Origin: Lysobacteraceae bacterium CU05-9
GTDB lineage: Bacteria > Pseudomonadota > Gammaproteobacteria > Xanthomonadales > Xanthomonadaceae
Direction of reading: 5' to 3'
Length of the DNA: 64,000 nt
NCBI GenBank assembly: GCA_007556525.1
Contig: SWJS01000002.1
Location: 62,001 to 126,000, forward strand
Below, in pieces: positions 14,486 to 22,926 of the stretch. Position 1 is the first letter of the stretch. Every line of letters begins with the position of its first letter. Made by a program: the position numbers and the translations under genes. The notes beneath the pieces are model-generated. The model saw only the letters and a list, made by a program, of their open reading frames with translations, ran no database searches and was not told the origin of the DNA.

Positions 14486-14830
14486 ATGGACATCTCCTTT
14501 GCGCACCGCGACTTGGCGAAGTGTTGTAACGATTTTCGGTTGTTGAAGAGGCGATTCGGTGACCGGCAGGCGAAGAAGATCATGCAGCGGCTTGAGGTCT
14601 TGAGAGCAGCATCGTGTTTGGCGGATATCGGCATTCGTGGAATGCCTCCGTATCGCTGTCACGAGTTATTCGGTGACCGCGCGGGAGAACTGTCGATTGA
14701 TGTGGTGCATCCGTATCGGCTGATTTTTGGACCAGACCATGATCCAGTTCCACGCACTGGAAATGGTGAGTTGGATTGGAAGCGAATCACCGCGATCAAG
14801 ATTTTTGAGGTTGTTGACACACATGACTAA
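14486..14830 (+). CDS. HigB/RelE-type toxin
   Basis: The 114-residue product resembles HigB-type killer proteins. A helix L-A-K-C-C-N-D-F-R-L-L-K-R-R-F-G-D-R-Q-A and a second helix are followed by sheet strands P-Y-R-C-H-E-L-F-G and G-E-L-S-I-D-V-V-H-P-Y-R-L-I-F. The final strand is I-T-A-I-K-I-F-E-V-V-D-T-H. The family cleaves ribosome-associated mRNA. The downstream gene overlaps by eight bases, the usual toxin-first higBA order. It sits directly behind the truncated integrase, so its arrival may have removed the end of intI. Confidence 0.85.
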   Translation: MDISFAHRDLAKCCNDFRLLKRRFGDRQAKKIMQRLEVLRAASCLADIGIRGMPPYRCHELFGDRAGELSIDVVHPYRLIFGPDHDPVPRTGNGELDWKRITAIKIFEVVDTHD

Positions 14831-15725
14831 ACTGCAAAAATTCAAACCGAATTACGCGACCGTGCCCGGTGAAATCATCGACGAGCATCGGGAAGTCCAT
14901 GGCATGACGCAAGCTCAGCTCGCGACGAGGCTTGGGTTTTCGTTGAAGCACGTCAATCGTTTGTTGGCGGGACTGGAGCCAGTGACTCCGGAGACTGCGA
15001 TGAAGTTGGAATCGATTTTTGGCGTGGCGGCAGTCGTCTGGATCAACCTGGAGGCAGCGTACAGGGAGTTCCATGCGCGCTCAAACGAGAAGCAGGATCT
15101 TTTGAACGAGCTTCCGATGCTTGATGAGATCCCCTATCGTGCAATTGCGAAGCTGGGATGGATCCGCTCGACGGGCAAGGGACCGGACACGATCAAGGAA
15201 TTGCGCTCCCATTACGGCGTCGGATCATTGAGTTATGTTCCCGATGTCTGGGAAAAGGTTCATTCCCAATACACAGGCCATCCTGACTTCGCAGGAAATG
15301 TGTGGGCGATCATGGCGTGGATCGCACAAGGTGATCGTCATGACCGTCCGTCCGAGATCGGTATTTTCGATGCGCAAGCGCTACAGGCAATGCTTCCGGA
15401 CTTTGAATCGTTCGGTGTGAGCGATTCTTCAACGCTGGTCGAGAACTTCGCTGAGTTCGGCATCGTCCTGGCGTTCATACCAACTCCGAAGGGATTGCCC
15501 GTCACTTATGCGACACGATGGCTCTCAAAAGACACCGCGCTCATTCAGCTCAACCCACAAGCCAAAAACATCAACGTCGCCCTATTCCGCGCCGTCGCAC
15601 ACCTGTTACTTCACGGGAAGCGACAACAGTTCATTGGCTTTGTTCGCCCGCCACTTGATGACACGTTTGCGCAGGAAGCAGCTGAGTTTGCTTCCAGATT
15701 GCTACAACCGCATTCTAATCTTTGA
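14823..15725 (+). CDS. HigA-type antitoxin with degenerate ImmA/IrrE-like C-terminal domain
   Basis: The 300-residue product starts with a Cro/C1-type helix-turn-helix (residues 15-75: I-I-D-E-H-R-E-V-H-G-M-T-Q-A-Q-L-A-T-R-L-G-F-S). A long C-terminal region follows that resembles the ImmA/IrrE metallopeptidase-like part of long HigA proteins. The usual H-E-x-x-H is not present; the corresponding place reads R-A-V-A-H-L-L-L-H-G, so peptidase activity is unlikely. I use the ATG that overlaps the toxin stop (ATGACTAA). It should neutralise the toxin and repress the pair. Confidence 0.82.
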   Translation: MTKLQKFKPNYATVPGEIIDEHREVHGMTQAQLATRLGFSLKHVNRLLAGLEPVTPETAMKLESIFGVAAVVWINLEAAYREFHARSNEKQDLLNELPMLDEIPYRAIAKLGWIRSTGKGPDTIKELRSHYGVGSLSYVPDVWEKVHSQYTGHPDFAGNVWAIMAWIAQGDRHDRPSEIGIFDAQALQAMLPDFESFGVSDSSTLVENFAEFGIVLAFIPTPKGLPVTYATRWLSKDTALIQLNPQAKNINVALFRAVAHLLLHGKRQQFIGFVRPPLDDTFAQEAAEFASRLLQPHSNL

Positions 15726-15846
15726 ACAATCTTTGCCACCAGGAACGCTTTGGTGCTTGATCTACCTCATCGGGCTCTGCATCCAAATCGCCATCTTCAT
15801 AATCGGACTGGTATTTTTTGCGGGTGATATGCAGGTCGTAGCCCAT
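15715..15846 (-). CDS. Small acidic protein or gene remnant (MGYDLHITR type)
   Basis: A 43-codon reverse-strand frame begins M-G-Y-D-L-H-I-T-R-K-K-Y, an N-terminus I associate with a family of longer proteins. It continues into an acidic stretch and ends R-S-W-W-Q-R-L-F-K-D. It overlaps the 3' end of the HigA-type gene by 11 bases, convergently. No ribosome-binding site is evident. It may be a short real gene or the fused ends of a deleted longer one. Confidence 0.35.
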   Translation of the reverse strand: MGYDLHITRKKYQSDYEDGDLDAEPDEVDQAPKRSWWQRLFKD

Positions 15847-15902
15847 GCTTTTTTGCACCCTAAAAATTCCTGCAATGACTGCAGTATATCCCCATCGCAG
15901 GC

Positions 15903-16027
15903 GGCGTTAGTCAAACTTCGAGTGTCACTTTAAGTAGAACTGTCAAAAACCTGTCTCATAACCGGAGACGCCCGCACACGAAACTGAATGCGTTGACATA
16001 CGCGGACGAAAGTGTCCAAATGGACAC
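15903..16027 (+). promoter_or_regulatory. dnaE2 promoter region: second copy of the 125-nt repeat, perfect operator
   Basis: This block matches 4094-4218 without gaps. It holds AGTGTCACT (15921-15929), the -35 box TTGACA (15993-15998), a 17-base spacer and CCAAAT (16016-16021). The -10 lies inside the perfect inverted repeat GTGTCC-AAAT-GGACAC (16012-16027). The same layout stands before imuB. A repressor bound to the repeat would block the -10; a LexA-type protein is likely, because dnaE2 is an SOS gene in other bacteria. The ATG of dnaE2 follows 16 nt after the palindrome. Confidence 0.7.
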
Positions 16028-16043
16028 CCTCGCCTGATCGCCC

Positions 16044-19000
16044 ATGAAATACGCCGAACTCCACTGTTTATCTGCTTTTAGCTTCCAGCGCGGCGCGTCC
16101 GTGGCGAAGGAGCTTTTTGAGCGTGCGAAACAGGTTGGCTATGAGGCGCTGGCGATCACCGACGAATGTTCGCTGGCGGGCATCGTGCGGGCATGGGAAG
16201 CGGCGCAGGAGCATGGCGTCAAGCTCATCGTCGGCAGCGAGATCCGCATCACCGACGGGCCGAAGGTGGTCTTGCTGGCATCCGATCAAGAAGCATACGC
16301 CGCACTCTCGCAACTGATCACCGTCGCGAGAAGGCGCGCTGAGAAGGGCTCATACATTTCGTTGAAGGAAGATTACGCGCAGCTCCCCTCCTCGCTTTTT
16401 GCGATTTGGATTCCGGACGACGCGCAAGACGATACGCACATCAAGTGGCTGCAAGAAATTTTCCGCCAAAAACTCTGGCTCGCCATCGAACTCCACCGCA
16501 CCGGTGATGATTCCGCGCGTTGCGAACAACTCGAAGCGATGGCGCGACAACACAACATCACGCCGGTTGCATGCGGCGACGTCCACATGCACATCCGCAA
16601 ACGTCGCGCGTTGCAGGACACACTCACCGCAATACGACATCACTGCACCGTTGCGGAAGCCGGCACGAAATTATTTCCGAATGGCGAACGGCACCTACGC
16701 ACCAAGCAAGCACTGAGCAACATCTATCCGAAGCACTTGCTCGAAGAAACGATCAACATCGCAAACCGCTGCACGTTCGATCTCAAATCGATTAAGTATC
16801 AATACCCGAAAGAACTCGTGCCCGACACGCACACACCGACAAGTTGGTTGCGCGAATTGGTGGATGACAACATTCCGTTGCGTTGGCCGGAAGGACCCAG
16901 CGAAGCGACCGTGACGCAAATCAACCACGAACTTCAGTTGATTGAGGAGATGGGGTATGAGTCGTATTTTTTGACGGTGCATGACATCGTGAAGTTTGCG
17001 CGCATGCAGGGCATCCTGTGCCAGGGACGTGGATCGGCTGCGAATTCCGTCGTGTGCTATGTGCTCGGTGTGACTGCGATTGATCCGGTGCGGATGGGCA
17101 TGTTGTTTGAGCGTTTCATTTCGAAGGAGCGCAATGAGCCGCCGGACATTGACATTGATTTTGAGCATGAGCGGCGTGAGGAAGTTTTGCAGTATGTGTT
17201 CAACCGCTATGGACGTGAGCGTGCGGCGCTGACGGCGGTGGTCGCGCATTACCGTGGGCGCAGTGCGATCCGTGACGTTGCCAAAACACTCGGCTTAGCC
17301 CCCGACCAAATCAACGAACTCGCCTCCACCATGAACCGTTGGAGTGGGCATGCACCAATCCCTGAATATTTACGCGAAAAAGGCTTCGATCCCGATTCAC
17401 CCCTGATGCGCAAGGTGATCGCGTTGACGGTGGAGTTGATTGATTTTCCACGGCATCTTTCGCAGCATCCCGGTGGTTTTGTGATCTCGCAGGCGCCGTT
17501 GAGCACGTTGGTCCCGACCGAAAATGCCGCGATGGACGATCGCACGATCATTCAATGGGATAAGGATGATCTCGACACGATGGGTTTGTTGAAGGTGGAT
17601 TGTTTGGCGCTTGGCATGTTGACGGCCATTCGCAAAACCTTCGAGTCCTTGCGTCGTGATGGTGTTGCGCAGTTGTCGTTGGCGACCGTGCCGTCGGAAT
17701 GTCCTTCGACATACGACATGATTTGTCGCGCGGATACGGTGGGTGTTTTTCAAATTGAATCACGTGCGCAGATGGCGATGTTGCCACGCTTGAAGCCGCG
17801 GTGTTATTACGACTTGGTGGTTGAGGTTGCGATCGTGCGTCCGGGTCCGATTCAAGGGCAGATGGTGCATCCGTATTTGCGGCGACGTGCAGGACTTGAA
17901 GCGGTCGATTACCCGCCAAAATTAGAACACGTCTTCAAGCGCACGTTAGGTGTGCCGTTGTTTCAGGAACAGGTGATGCAACTCGCGATTGCCGGCGCGG
18001 ATTACACACCCGGTGAAGCGGATGCATTGCGGCGTTCGATGGCGGCGTGGAAACGGCGTGGTGGATTGGAGCCGCATCGTGAGAGGTTGACGGCCGGATT
18101 TTTGCGGAATGGATTTACGGCGGAGTATGCCGAGCAGATTTTTACGCAAATCAAAGGCTTCGGTGAATACGGATTTCCGGAATCGCATGCGGCGTCGTTT
18201 GCGTTGCTGACGTATGTGAGTTGTTGGCTCAAAAATCATCACCCGGCTTACTTTGCCTGTGAGTTGATTAACTCTTGGCCGATGGGGTTTTATACGCCGG
18301 ATCAGGTGTTGCAGGATGTGCGACGTGCGCGGATTGAAGTGTTGCCGGTCGATGTGCGTTACAGCGATTGGGATTGCACGATCGAAGCTTCGCGTGGGCG
18401 TCCGGCGTTGCGGTTGGGTTTGCGGATGGTGTCCGGGTTCCGTGAGGATGTTGCGGTGGCGTTGGTTTCTGCGCGTTCTTCGCGTGCGTTCGAATCCGTT
18501 GAAGATTTGTGTGCGCGTGTCGAGTTGGATGAGCGTGCGCGTTCGTTGCTTGCGGATGCGGGTGCGTTGAAGCCGTTGGTCGGTCATCGTCACCGTGCGC
18601 AGTGGGCCGTCGCTGGCATCGAGGTGCAGCGTCCGTTGTTTGGCGAAGTCGATGCGGTGTCGTCTTCGTCGGAGCTGCGGCAGGTGTCGTTGCCGATGCC
18701 TTCCGTGATCGAAGATTTGGTGCGCGATTATGCGTCGGTGGGTACGACGTTGGGTCCGCATCCATTGGCGTTGTTGCGCCCTACTCTGCGGCGTCGACGT
18801 TTCCACAATGCGGCGTCGTTATCGTCGGTTGCGCATGGAGCGTCGGTGCGTGTCGGCGGTCTGGTGACGTTGAAGCAGCGGCCGGAGACTGCAAGTGGCG
18901 TGACGTTCCTGACGCTGGAAGATGAGACGGGGAATATGAGTGTGGTTTTGTGGACAAAAGTTGCGCAGGAGTATCGTCGCGTGCTGGCCGAGTCGCGATT

Positions 19001-19124
19001 GCTGATCGTACATGGGCGCCTGGAGCGTGTCGATGGGGTGACGCATTTGATCGCGGCGAAGTTGGAGAATGGCACTGCGTTGTTGGGTTCTCTGCAGACG
19101 CCGCGTGGGCGGGAGTATCGGTGA
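16044..19124 (+). CDS. dnaE2: Error-prone DNA polymerase DnaE2
   Basis: The 1026-residue protein is a C-family polymerase of the DnaE2 (ImuC) type. An N-terminal PHP domain (residues 3-200, starting [12 protein letters not shown]) is followed by the palm with catalytic aspartates in P-D-I-D-I-D-F (near residue 367). Fingers, a helix-hairpin-helix region and a C-terminal OB fold ([17 protein letters not shown], near residue 950) complete the chain. Length fits the subfamily and is shorter than DnaE1. It performs translesion synthesis together with ImuB and ImuA. It has its own copy of the imuB promoter rather than being in an operon with imuB. No clear Shine-Dalgarno is seen. Confidence 0.95.
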   Translation: MKYAELHCLSAFSFQRGASVAKELFERAKQVGYEALAITDECSLAGIVRAWEAAQEHGVKLIVGSEIRITDGPKVVLLASDQEAYAALSQLITVARRRAEKGSYISLKEDYAQLPSSLFAIWIPDDAQDDTHIKWLQEIFRQKLWLAIELHRTGDDSARCEQLEAMARQHNITPVACGDVHMHIRKRRALQDTLTAIRHHCTVAEAGTKLFPNGERHLRTKQALSNIYPKHLLEETINIANRCTFDLKSIKYQYPKELVPDTHTPTSWLRELVDDNIPLRWPEGPSEATVTQINHELQLIEEMGYESYFLTVHDIVKFARMQGILCQGRGSAANSVVCYVLGVTAIDPVRMGMLFERFISKERNEPPDIDIDFEHERREEVLQYVFNRYGRERAALTAVVAHYRGRSAIRDVAKTLGLAPDQINELASTMNRWSGHAPIPEYLREKGFDPDSPLMRKVIALTVELIDFPRHLSQHPGGFVISQAPLSTLVPTENAAMDDRTIIQWDKDDLDTMGLLKVDCLALGMLTAIRKTFESLRRDGVAQLSLATVPSECPSTYDMICRADTVGVFQIESRAQMAMLPRLKPRCYYDLVVEVAIVRPGPIQGQMVHPYLRRRAGLEAVDYPPKLEHVFKRTLGVPLFQEQVMQLAIAGADYTPGEADALRRSMAAWKRRGGLEPHRERLTAGFLRNGFTAEYAEQIFTQIKGFGEYGFPESHAASFALLTYVSCWLKNHHPAYFACELINSWPMGFYTPDQVLQDVRRARIEVLPVDVRYSDWDCTIEASRGRPALRLGLRMVSGFREDVAVALVSARSSRAFESVEDLCARVELDERARSLLADAGALKPLVGHRHRAQWAVAGIEVQRPLFGEVDAVSSSSELRQVSLPMPSVIEDLVRDYASVGTTLGPHPLALLRPTLRRRRFHNAASLSSVAHGASVRVGGLVTLKQRPETASGVTFLTLEDETGNMSVVLWTKVAQEYRRVLAESRLLIVHGRLERVDGVTHLIAAKLENGTALLGSLQTPRGREYR

Positions 19125-19249
19125 TTTCCTTACGGGAATGCGCTTATCACTGACCGAAAGTCAGGTCATTTGCTGATATCGCGCCGTTGAGTGGACGATT
19201 AATTTCGAAGGTATCGGCACTTGACGTGGTGCGCCAATGGCGTAGTATC

Positions 19250-19576
19250 ATGGTATTCATTGAAGCAGACATATTTACATCCCAATTGGAGGACAACCTC
19301 ACGGATGACGACTACGCGCTACTCCAAAATGCATTAATCGCTAATCCGGAGTCTGGCGTAGTAATTCAACACAGTGGCGGACTTCGAAAGTTTCGGTGGC
19401 AGAGCTCGTTCAATGACAAAGGCAAGCGCGGCGGTGTACGGGTGATTTATTACTACGTGGATCATAGAGACCAGATTTTCATGGTGTTTATCTATCCCAA
19501 AGGCGTCAAGGACGATCTCAGTACAAGCGAGTTAAACGTTCTTCGTAAAATCAGAGAGGACTGGAAGCATGGATAA
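19250..19576 (+). CDS. RelE-type toxin (HigB-like)
   Basis: The 108-residue product starts M-V-F-I-E-A-D-I-F-T, the usual beginning of a RelE subfamily whose members are paired with small HTH antitoxins. The body has G-V-V-I-Q-H-S-G-G-L-R-K-F-R-W, then K-R-G-G-V-R-V-I-Y-Y-Y and F-M-V-F-I-Y-P-K-G, the sheet of the toxin fold. I chose this ATG over an upstream one because the family starts here. The antitoxin gene overlaps by eight bases. It follows dnaE2 after 125 nt. Confidence 0.85.
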   Translation: MVFIEADIFTSQLEDNLTDDDYALLQNALIANPESGVVIQHSGGLRKFRWQSSFNDKGKRGGVRVIYYYVDHRDQIFMVFIYPKGVKDDLSTSELNVLRKIREDWKHG

Positions 19577-19859
19577 AAAACTTTTTGCACAACTAGTTGA
19601 GAGCATGAATCAGATCGGTGAGATCACTCGCGGGGAGCGTCAACCGTCGCGTGTCTTCAAGATTGATCCTGTTCGCGTCAAGGAGATCCGTGCGACGACT
19701 GGGCTCTCCCAAGAGAACTTTGCGCGCGTCATCAACGTCCAGCTGTCGACGCTGAGGAACTGGGAGCAAGGACGCCGTAATCCAACCGGTCCTGCTCGTG
19801 CGTTGCTAACTGCAATCCGGAATGATCCGAAGCACGTGTTGAAGGCGCTCGCTCAGTAA
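19569..19859 (+). CDS. HTH (XRE/HigA-like) antitoxin
   Basis: The 96-residue product has a helix-turn-helix in its second half (V-K-E-I-R-A-T-T-G-L-S-Q-E-N-F-A-R-V-I-N-V then T-L-R-N-W-E-Q-G-R-R-N-P-T-G-P-A-R), matching antitoxins of the HigA/MqsA C-terminal type. The N-terminal 40 residues (Q-L-V-E-S-M-N-Q-I-G-E-I) should bind the toxin. It overlaps the toxin gene by eight bases. Confidence 0.85.
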   Translation: MDKKLFAQLVESMNQIGEITRGERQPSRVFKIDPVRVKEIRATTGLSQENFARVINVQLSTLRNWEQGRRNPTGPARALLTAIRNDPKHVLKALAQ

Positions 19860-19883
19860 CATCTCGCCTGTTGATTCGGGTAC

Positions 19884-20093
19884 TTACTTCCACTGTAGAT
19901 TCGGCTTCCGCTTCTTCTGAGCGCACTCACGCAGATAAAGATTGATCAGACTCTGATAAGGAATACCGACTTCTTCGGAAACTGACTTGAAGTAGTCGAT
20001 GGTCATCTGATCCAGGCGAATGGTGATCTGTTTTTTTAACAGGTCTGCATATTGATTTTTCTGAGCATTCGAAAAGTCGTAATTCTTACGCAT
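19884..20093 (-). CDS. Orphan BrnA-like ribbon-helix-helix protein
   Basis: The protein of about 69 residues (start at M-R-K-N-Y-D-F-S) resembles BrnA/CopG-type antitoxins: I-T-I-R-L-D-Q-M-T-I-D-Y-F-K-S, then G-I-P-Y-Q-S-L-I-N-L-Y-L-R-E-C-A. Two in-frame ATG codons lie just upstream, so the N-terminus could be up to 11 residues longer. No toxin gene lies on either side in the same direction; it is convergent with the HigA-like antitoxin. It may be a solitary repressor or the leftover of a toxin-antitoxin pair. Confidence 0.65.
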   Translation of the reverse strand: MRKNYDFSNAQKNQYADLLKKQITIRLDQMTIDYFKSVSEEVGIPYQSLINLYLRECAQKKRKPNLQWK

Positions 20094-20182
20094 CATGATT
20101 ACCATAGCTAATTGGCGTAAATACAATATAACTACATCGACTTAAGCGAATCAAGCATCGGAACTTGGCGTAGACTGAGACG

Positions 20183-20377
20183 ATGAAATCCGCTCAAGAC
20201 CAACCTCAAATCAAGGACGGCGATCGCTGCAAGGTCGTCGGTGGCACGCACAAGGGAAAGCAAGGAATCGCACGCGACTTGAACGTCAGCAAGACCGGTC
20301 ACCTCACCATAACGGTCGTGCAAGACAGCGGCGAACGATTTAAGACGCTCGCCAAGAACGTCGAAGTCAACCAGTGA
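20183..20377 (+). CDS. Small KOW-motif protein
   Basis: The 64-residue product is essentially one KOW motif: D-G-D-R-C-K-V-V-G-G-T-H-K-G-K-Q-G-I-A-R-D-L, then H-L-T-I-T-V-V-Q-D-S-G-E-R-F-K-T-L. KOW motifs occur in ribosomal protein L24 and NusG and bind nucleic acid or protein. Its function is not established. It lies 30 nt before a PAP2-type membrane protein gene. Confidence 0.7.
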   Translation: MKSAQDQPQIKDGDRCKVVGGTHKGKQGIARDLNVSKTGHLTITVVQDSGERFKTLAKNVEVNQ

Positions 20378-20407
20378 GCAAACCAATTACATGAAGCGCA
20401 CGCGTCG

Positions 20408-20992
20408 ATGGATTTGAGAGAGCGGCCGAATACGTTGGCGAGGCTTTTGTCGATCGTCGGACATCCTGCTGTCGTGATGCCCGTCGCCGCGTTGATCGCA
20501 TCGAGTGCGCACGCGAATACCCAACTCATCCTTCAAGCATTCGGACTGTTCGCATTGTGTGCATTGCTCGTGATGAGTTACAGCGTTTTCAAAACCAAAC
20601 GCGGTGACTGGGAACACGTCGACGCCTCCAACAAAAACGAACGCGCCGAACTCAATCGCATCGTCACCATTGCATTACTGTTGCTTGCTATCGGCTTGTA
20701 TTTCGACGGTGCGAATAAAGCCGTGATCATTGCACTCGGCCTGTCAGCAGGAATTGTGATGGCGGGACATCTCCTGCGCGGGATTGCGAAGCCGTCGTTG
20801 CATGTTGCGTTTGATGTTTTTGCGGCGTTGATTACATGGCCCAACATGATCGCCGCGATCGTCATGCTCGCGCTTGCTTCAGCAGTGGCTTGGTCGCGAT
20901 TGAAGCTTGAGCGTCATACGAAACTCGATGTTTACATCGGCGCGTTGCTCGGAATCGCGGCAGGAATCATCTATCACGTGAGCCTGCGTTAA
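20408..20992 (+). CDS. PAP2-superfamily membrane phosphatase-like protein
   Basis: The 194-residue protein has about five to six membrane segments and reduced PAP2 motifs. K-P-S-L-H-V-A-F-D (near residue 129) stands where P-S-G-H is usual, and S-R-L-K-L-E-R-H-T-K-L-D-V-Y-I-G (near 165) contains the S-R and H-x-x-x-D catalytic elements. Such enzymes dephosphorylate lipid phosphates such as undecaprenyl pyrophosphate on the outer side of the inner membrane. The G to L change in the second motif makes activity uncertain. Confidence 0.75.
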   Translation: MDLRERPNTLARLLSIVGHPAVVMPVAALIASSAHANTQLILQAFGLFALCALLVMSYSVFKTKRGDWEHVDASNKNERAELNRIVTIALLLLAIGLYFDGANKAVIIALGLSAGIVMAGHLLRGIAKPSLHVAFDVFAALITWPNMIAAIVMLALASAVAWSRLKLERHTKLDVYIGALLGIAAGIIYHVSLR

Positions 20993-21067
20993 ACATGTGA
21001 GACGTGTGCACTTGCGACACCGCGCGTATGAGCGGATGCTGGAAAGATAGCAAGGAGTACATGCATC

Positions 21068-21445
21068 ATGACCATCAAAGCAGCCACTGAACTTGTCGGC
21101 GAAGCCAAGCAAAGCATCGAAACCATCAACATCGAGCAGCTGATTCAAGAACTCAACGCGGGCAAGATCACATTGATCGATGTGCGTGACAAAGATGAAG
21201 TCACTGCCGGCAAAATTCCTGGATCCACCAACGTCCCACGCGGCATGCTGGAATTTCAGGCAGATCCGTCGAGTCCGATGTACAACAAAGTTTTTGACGC
21301 CAATGACCGCATCGTTCTGCATTGCGCATCCGGCGGACGCTCAGCACTCGCCGCAAAGACATTGAAGGACATGGGTTACACGAACGTTGCCAGCGTCGAC
21401 GGTGGCTATAAAGCCTGGTGCGATGCCGGTGGCAAAGTCGACTGA
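21068..21445 (+). CDS. Rhodanese-like sulfurtransferase
   Basis: The 125-residue protein is a single rhodanese domain. D-V-R-D-K-D-E-V appears near residue 39, G-K-I-P-G-S-T-N-V-P-R-G follows, and the active-site loop C-A-S-G-G-R-S (Cys near residue 87) is intact. It can carry sulfur as a persulfide in the cytoplasm; the acceptor is unknown. AAGGAG lies ten bases before the ATG. The 3' end overlaps the convergent cobalamin-binding-protein gene by 40 nt. Confidence 0.88.
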   Translation: MTIKAATELVGEAKQSIETINIEQLIQELNAGKITLIDVRDKDEVTAGKIPGSTNVPRGMLEFQADPSSPMYNKVFDANDRIVLHCASGGRSALAAKTLKDMGYTNVASVDGGYKAWCDAGGKVD

Positions 21446-22233
21446 CGCTCCGACCACGCCGCAAAAATTGCATGCAACTCGCGCACTCCATCGGTCAACG
21501 CGGCAGGACCAGGCTGCAAGATATTGACAGACTTGATCTCGTGCAATTCCCCATGAACCACTGCGGGGATCGTTGACCAACCTTCGCGGGAGGAGACGTG
21601 GTCGGGACGGAATTTTTTGCCGCACCACGAACCGATGATGATGTCCGGCTTCGCTGCAATGACGCGCGAACCATCCGCCATGATGCGATCCTTCGCAAGC
21701 GAACACGCCGCAAGATCCGGCAAAATATCATCACCCCCCGCAACGCGCACCAACTCGGCAACCCATTGAATGCCGCTGATCAGCGGATCATCCCATTCTT
21801 CGAAATAGACTTTCGGGCGGATTGGAAACTTCGCCGCAGATGCTTCGATTTCTTCGAGACCTTGACGCAACTCTGCCGCATACGCGAGCGCGCGATCATG
21901 TGCATCAACTAACGAGCCGAGGCGAACGATGTATTCGAGAATGCCTTCGACTGATCGATGATTGGAGATCCACACTTCGACGCCACGACGGATCAACTCG
22001 GCAGCGATATCCGCTTGAATGTCCGAAAAACCCACGGCGAAGTCGGGTTGCAGCGCCATGATTTTTTCGATTTTGGCTGAGGTAAAAGCCGACACCTTCG
22101 GCTTCTCGCGACGTGCAATCGAAGGACGCACTGTAAAACCACTGATGCCCACAATGCGGTCTTGCTCGCCCAACGCGTAGAGCGTTTCGGTCGGTTCCTC
22201 AGTGAGGCATACGATGCGCTGCGGACCCGCCAT
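21406..22233 (-). CDS. Cobalamin-binding (BtuF-like) solute-binding protein
   Basis: The 275-residue protein resembles the BtuF/vitamin B12-binding group. The first lobe reads R-I-V-C-L-T-E-E-P-T-E-T-L-Y-A-L-G-E, then I-M-A-L-Q-P-D-F-A-V-G-F; a long linking helix follows. The second lobe has K-P-D-I-I-I-G-S-W-C-G-K-K and Q-P-G-P-A-A-L-T-D-G. I see no signal peptide from the preferred start (TAATG overlap with pdxH), as in cytoplasm-annotated members of this family. Transport genes are not nearby. It is translationally coupled to pdxH. Confidence 0.8.
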   Translation of the reverse strand: MAGPQRIVCLTEEPTETLYALGEQDRIVGISGFTVRPSIARREKPKVSAFTSAKIEKIMALQPDFAVGFSDIQADIAAELIRRGVEVWISNHRSVEGILEYIVRLGSLVDAHDRALAYAAELRQGLEEIEASAAKFPIRPKVYFEEWDDPLISGIQWVAELVRVAGGDDILPDLAACSLAKDRIMADGSRVIAAKPDIIIGSWCGKKFRPDHVSSREGWSTIPAVVHGELHEIKSVNILQPGPAALTDGVRELHAIFAAWSERQSTLPPASHQAL

Positions 22234-22835
22234 TACGGATACAGCATCCGCTTCGACCAATCGGTACCATCGCGTTCGTAGAGATAACGCTCGTGCAAGC
22301 GGAACTCACCGGCGTACCAAACTTCGATCACCGAAGGCACTACCCGAAAACCGGTCCAATCGTCCGGACGCGGAACATCGATGCCTTCGAATTTCTTTTC
22401 GAACATTGCGAGTGCTTCATCGAACGCTTCGCGGGATGCCAATGTTTGCGACTGCAACGAAGCCCATGCACCGATCTGACTGCCACGAGGACGCGACGCG
22501 AAATAGGCATCGGCTTCATCCGAGGACACGACTTCCACTGCACCTTCAATGCGCACCTGCACACCGAGCTTCACACGGGGCCAGTGGAATAACAATGCGG
22601 CGAAGGGATTTTGGCTCAGTTCAATACCCTTGCGGCCATCGGTATGCGTATAAAAAACAAACCCATCCGCCCCATGCGACTTCAACAGGACAGTCCGCAA
22701 TGACGGTCGCGCTTCCGTGGAAGCCGTCGCCAGATACATCGCAGTCGGATCAGGTTCACCGGCGGCCGCCGCCTGTGCCTGCAGTTCATCAAAAGTCGCC
22801 AACGCTTCGGCGTAAAGAGGATGGATGCTCGTCAT
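22233..22835 (-). CDS. pdxH: Pyridoxamine/pyridoxine 5'-phosphate oxidase
   Basis: The 200-residue protein is PdxH, the FMN-dependent oxidase that makes pyridoxal 5'-phosphate. FMN- and substrate-binding elements are visible: [17 protein letters not shown], the S-x-K-G-I-E-L-type loop (D-G-R-K-G-I-E-L), [12 protein letters not shown] and the end W-S-K-R-M-L-Y-P. The length is normal. It lies between the dodecin gene and the cobalamin-binding protein gene on the reverse strand. Confidence 0.95.
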   Translation of the reverse strand: MTSIHPLYAEALATFDELQAQAAAAGEPDPTAMYLATASTEARPSLRTVLLKSHGADGFVFYTHTDGRKGIELSQNPFAALLFHWPRVKLGVQVRIEGAVEVVSSDEADAYFASRPRGSQIGAWASLQSQTLASREAFDEALAMFEKKFEGIDVPRPDDWTGFRVVPSVIEVWYAGEFRLHERYLYERDGTDWSKRMLYP

Positions 22836-22850
22836 TCCCCTATTCTACCT

Positions 22851-22886
22851 CGCAAAGAAAAGGCGAACCCCTCAGGATCCGCCTTT
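22851..22886 (-). terminator. Rho-independent terminator behind dodecin
   Basis: On the reverse strand AAAGGCG and CGCCTTT form a 7-bp stem followed by TCTTT. It ends the dodecin transcript before pdxH. Confidence 0.65.
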
Positions 22887-22926
22887 AACACCTAGTAGCT
22901 AATAGCTAGCAGCTCAACGCGCAGCG

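Noticed and set aside
14408-15727. TTTGAAC direct repeat on both sides of the HigBA-like locus, as a possible insertion footprint
   Set aside because: Only 7 bases, and the sequence after the second copy does not resume the integrase gene.
17946-18806. Long reverse-strand open frame inside dnaE2
   Set aside because: Rich in Arg, His and Thr and lies opposite a well-supported gene; a codon-bias shadow.
21061-21090. Nine-codon upstream frame (M-H-H-D-H-Q-S-S-H) overlapping the rhodanese start
   Set aside because: Very short and likely chance, although the Shine-Dalgarno is close to it.
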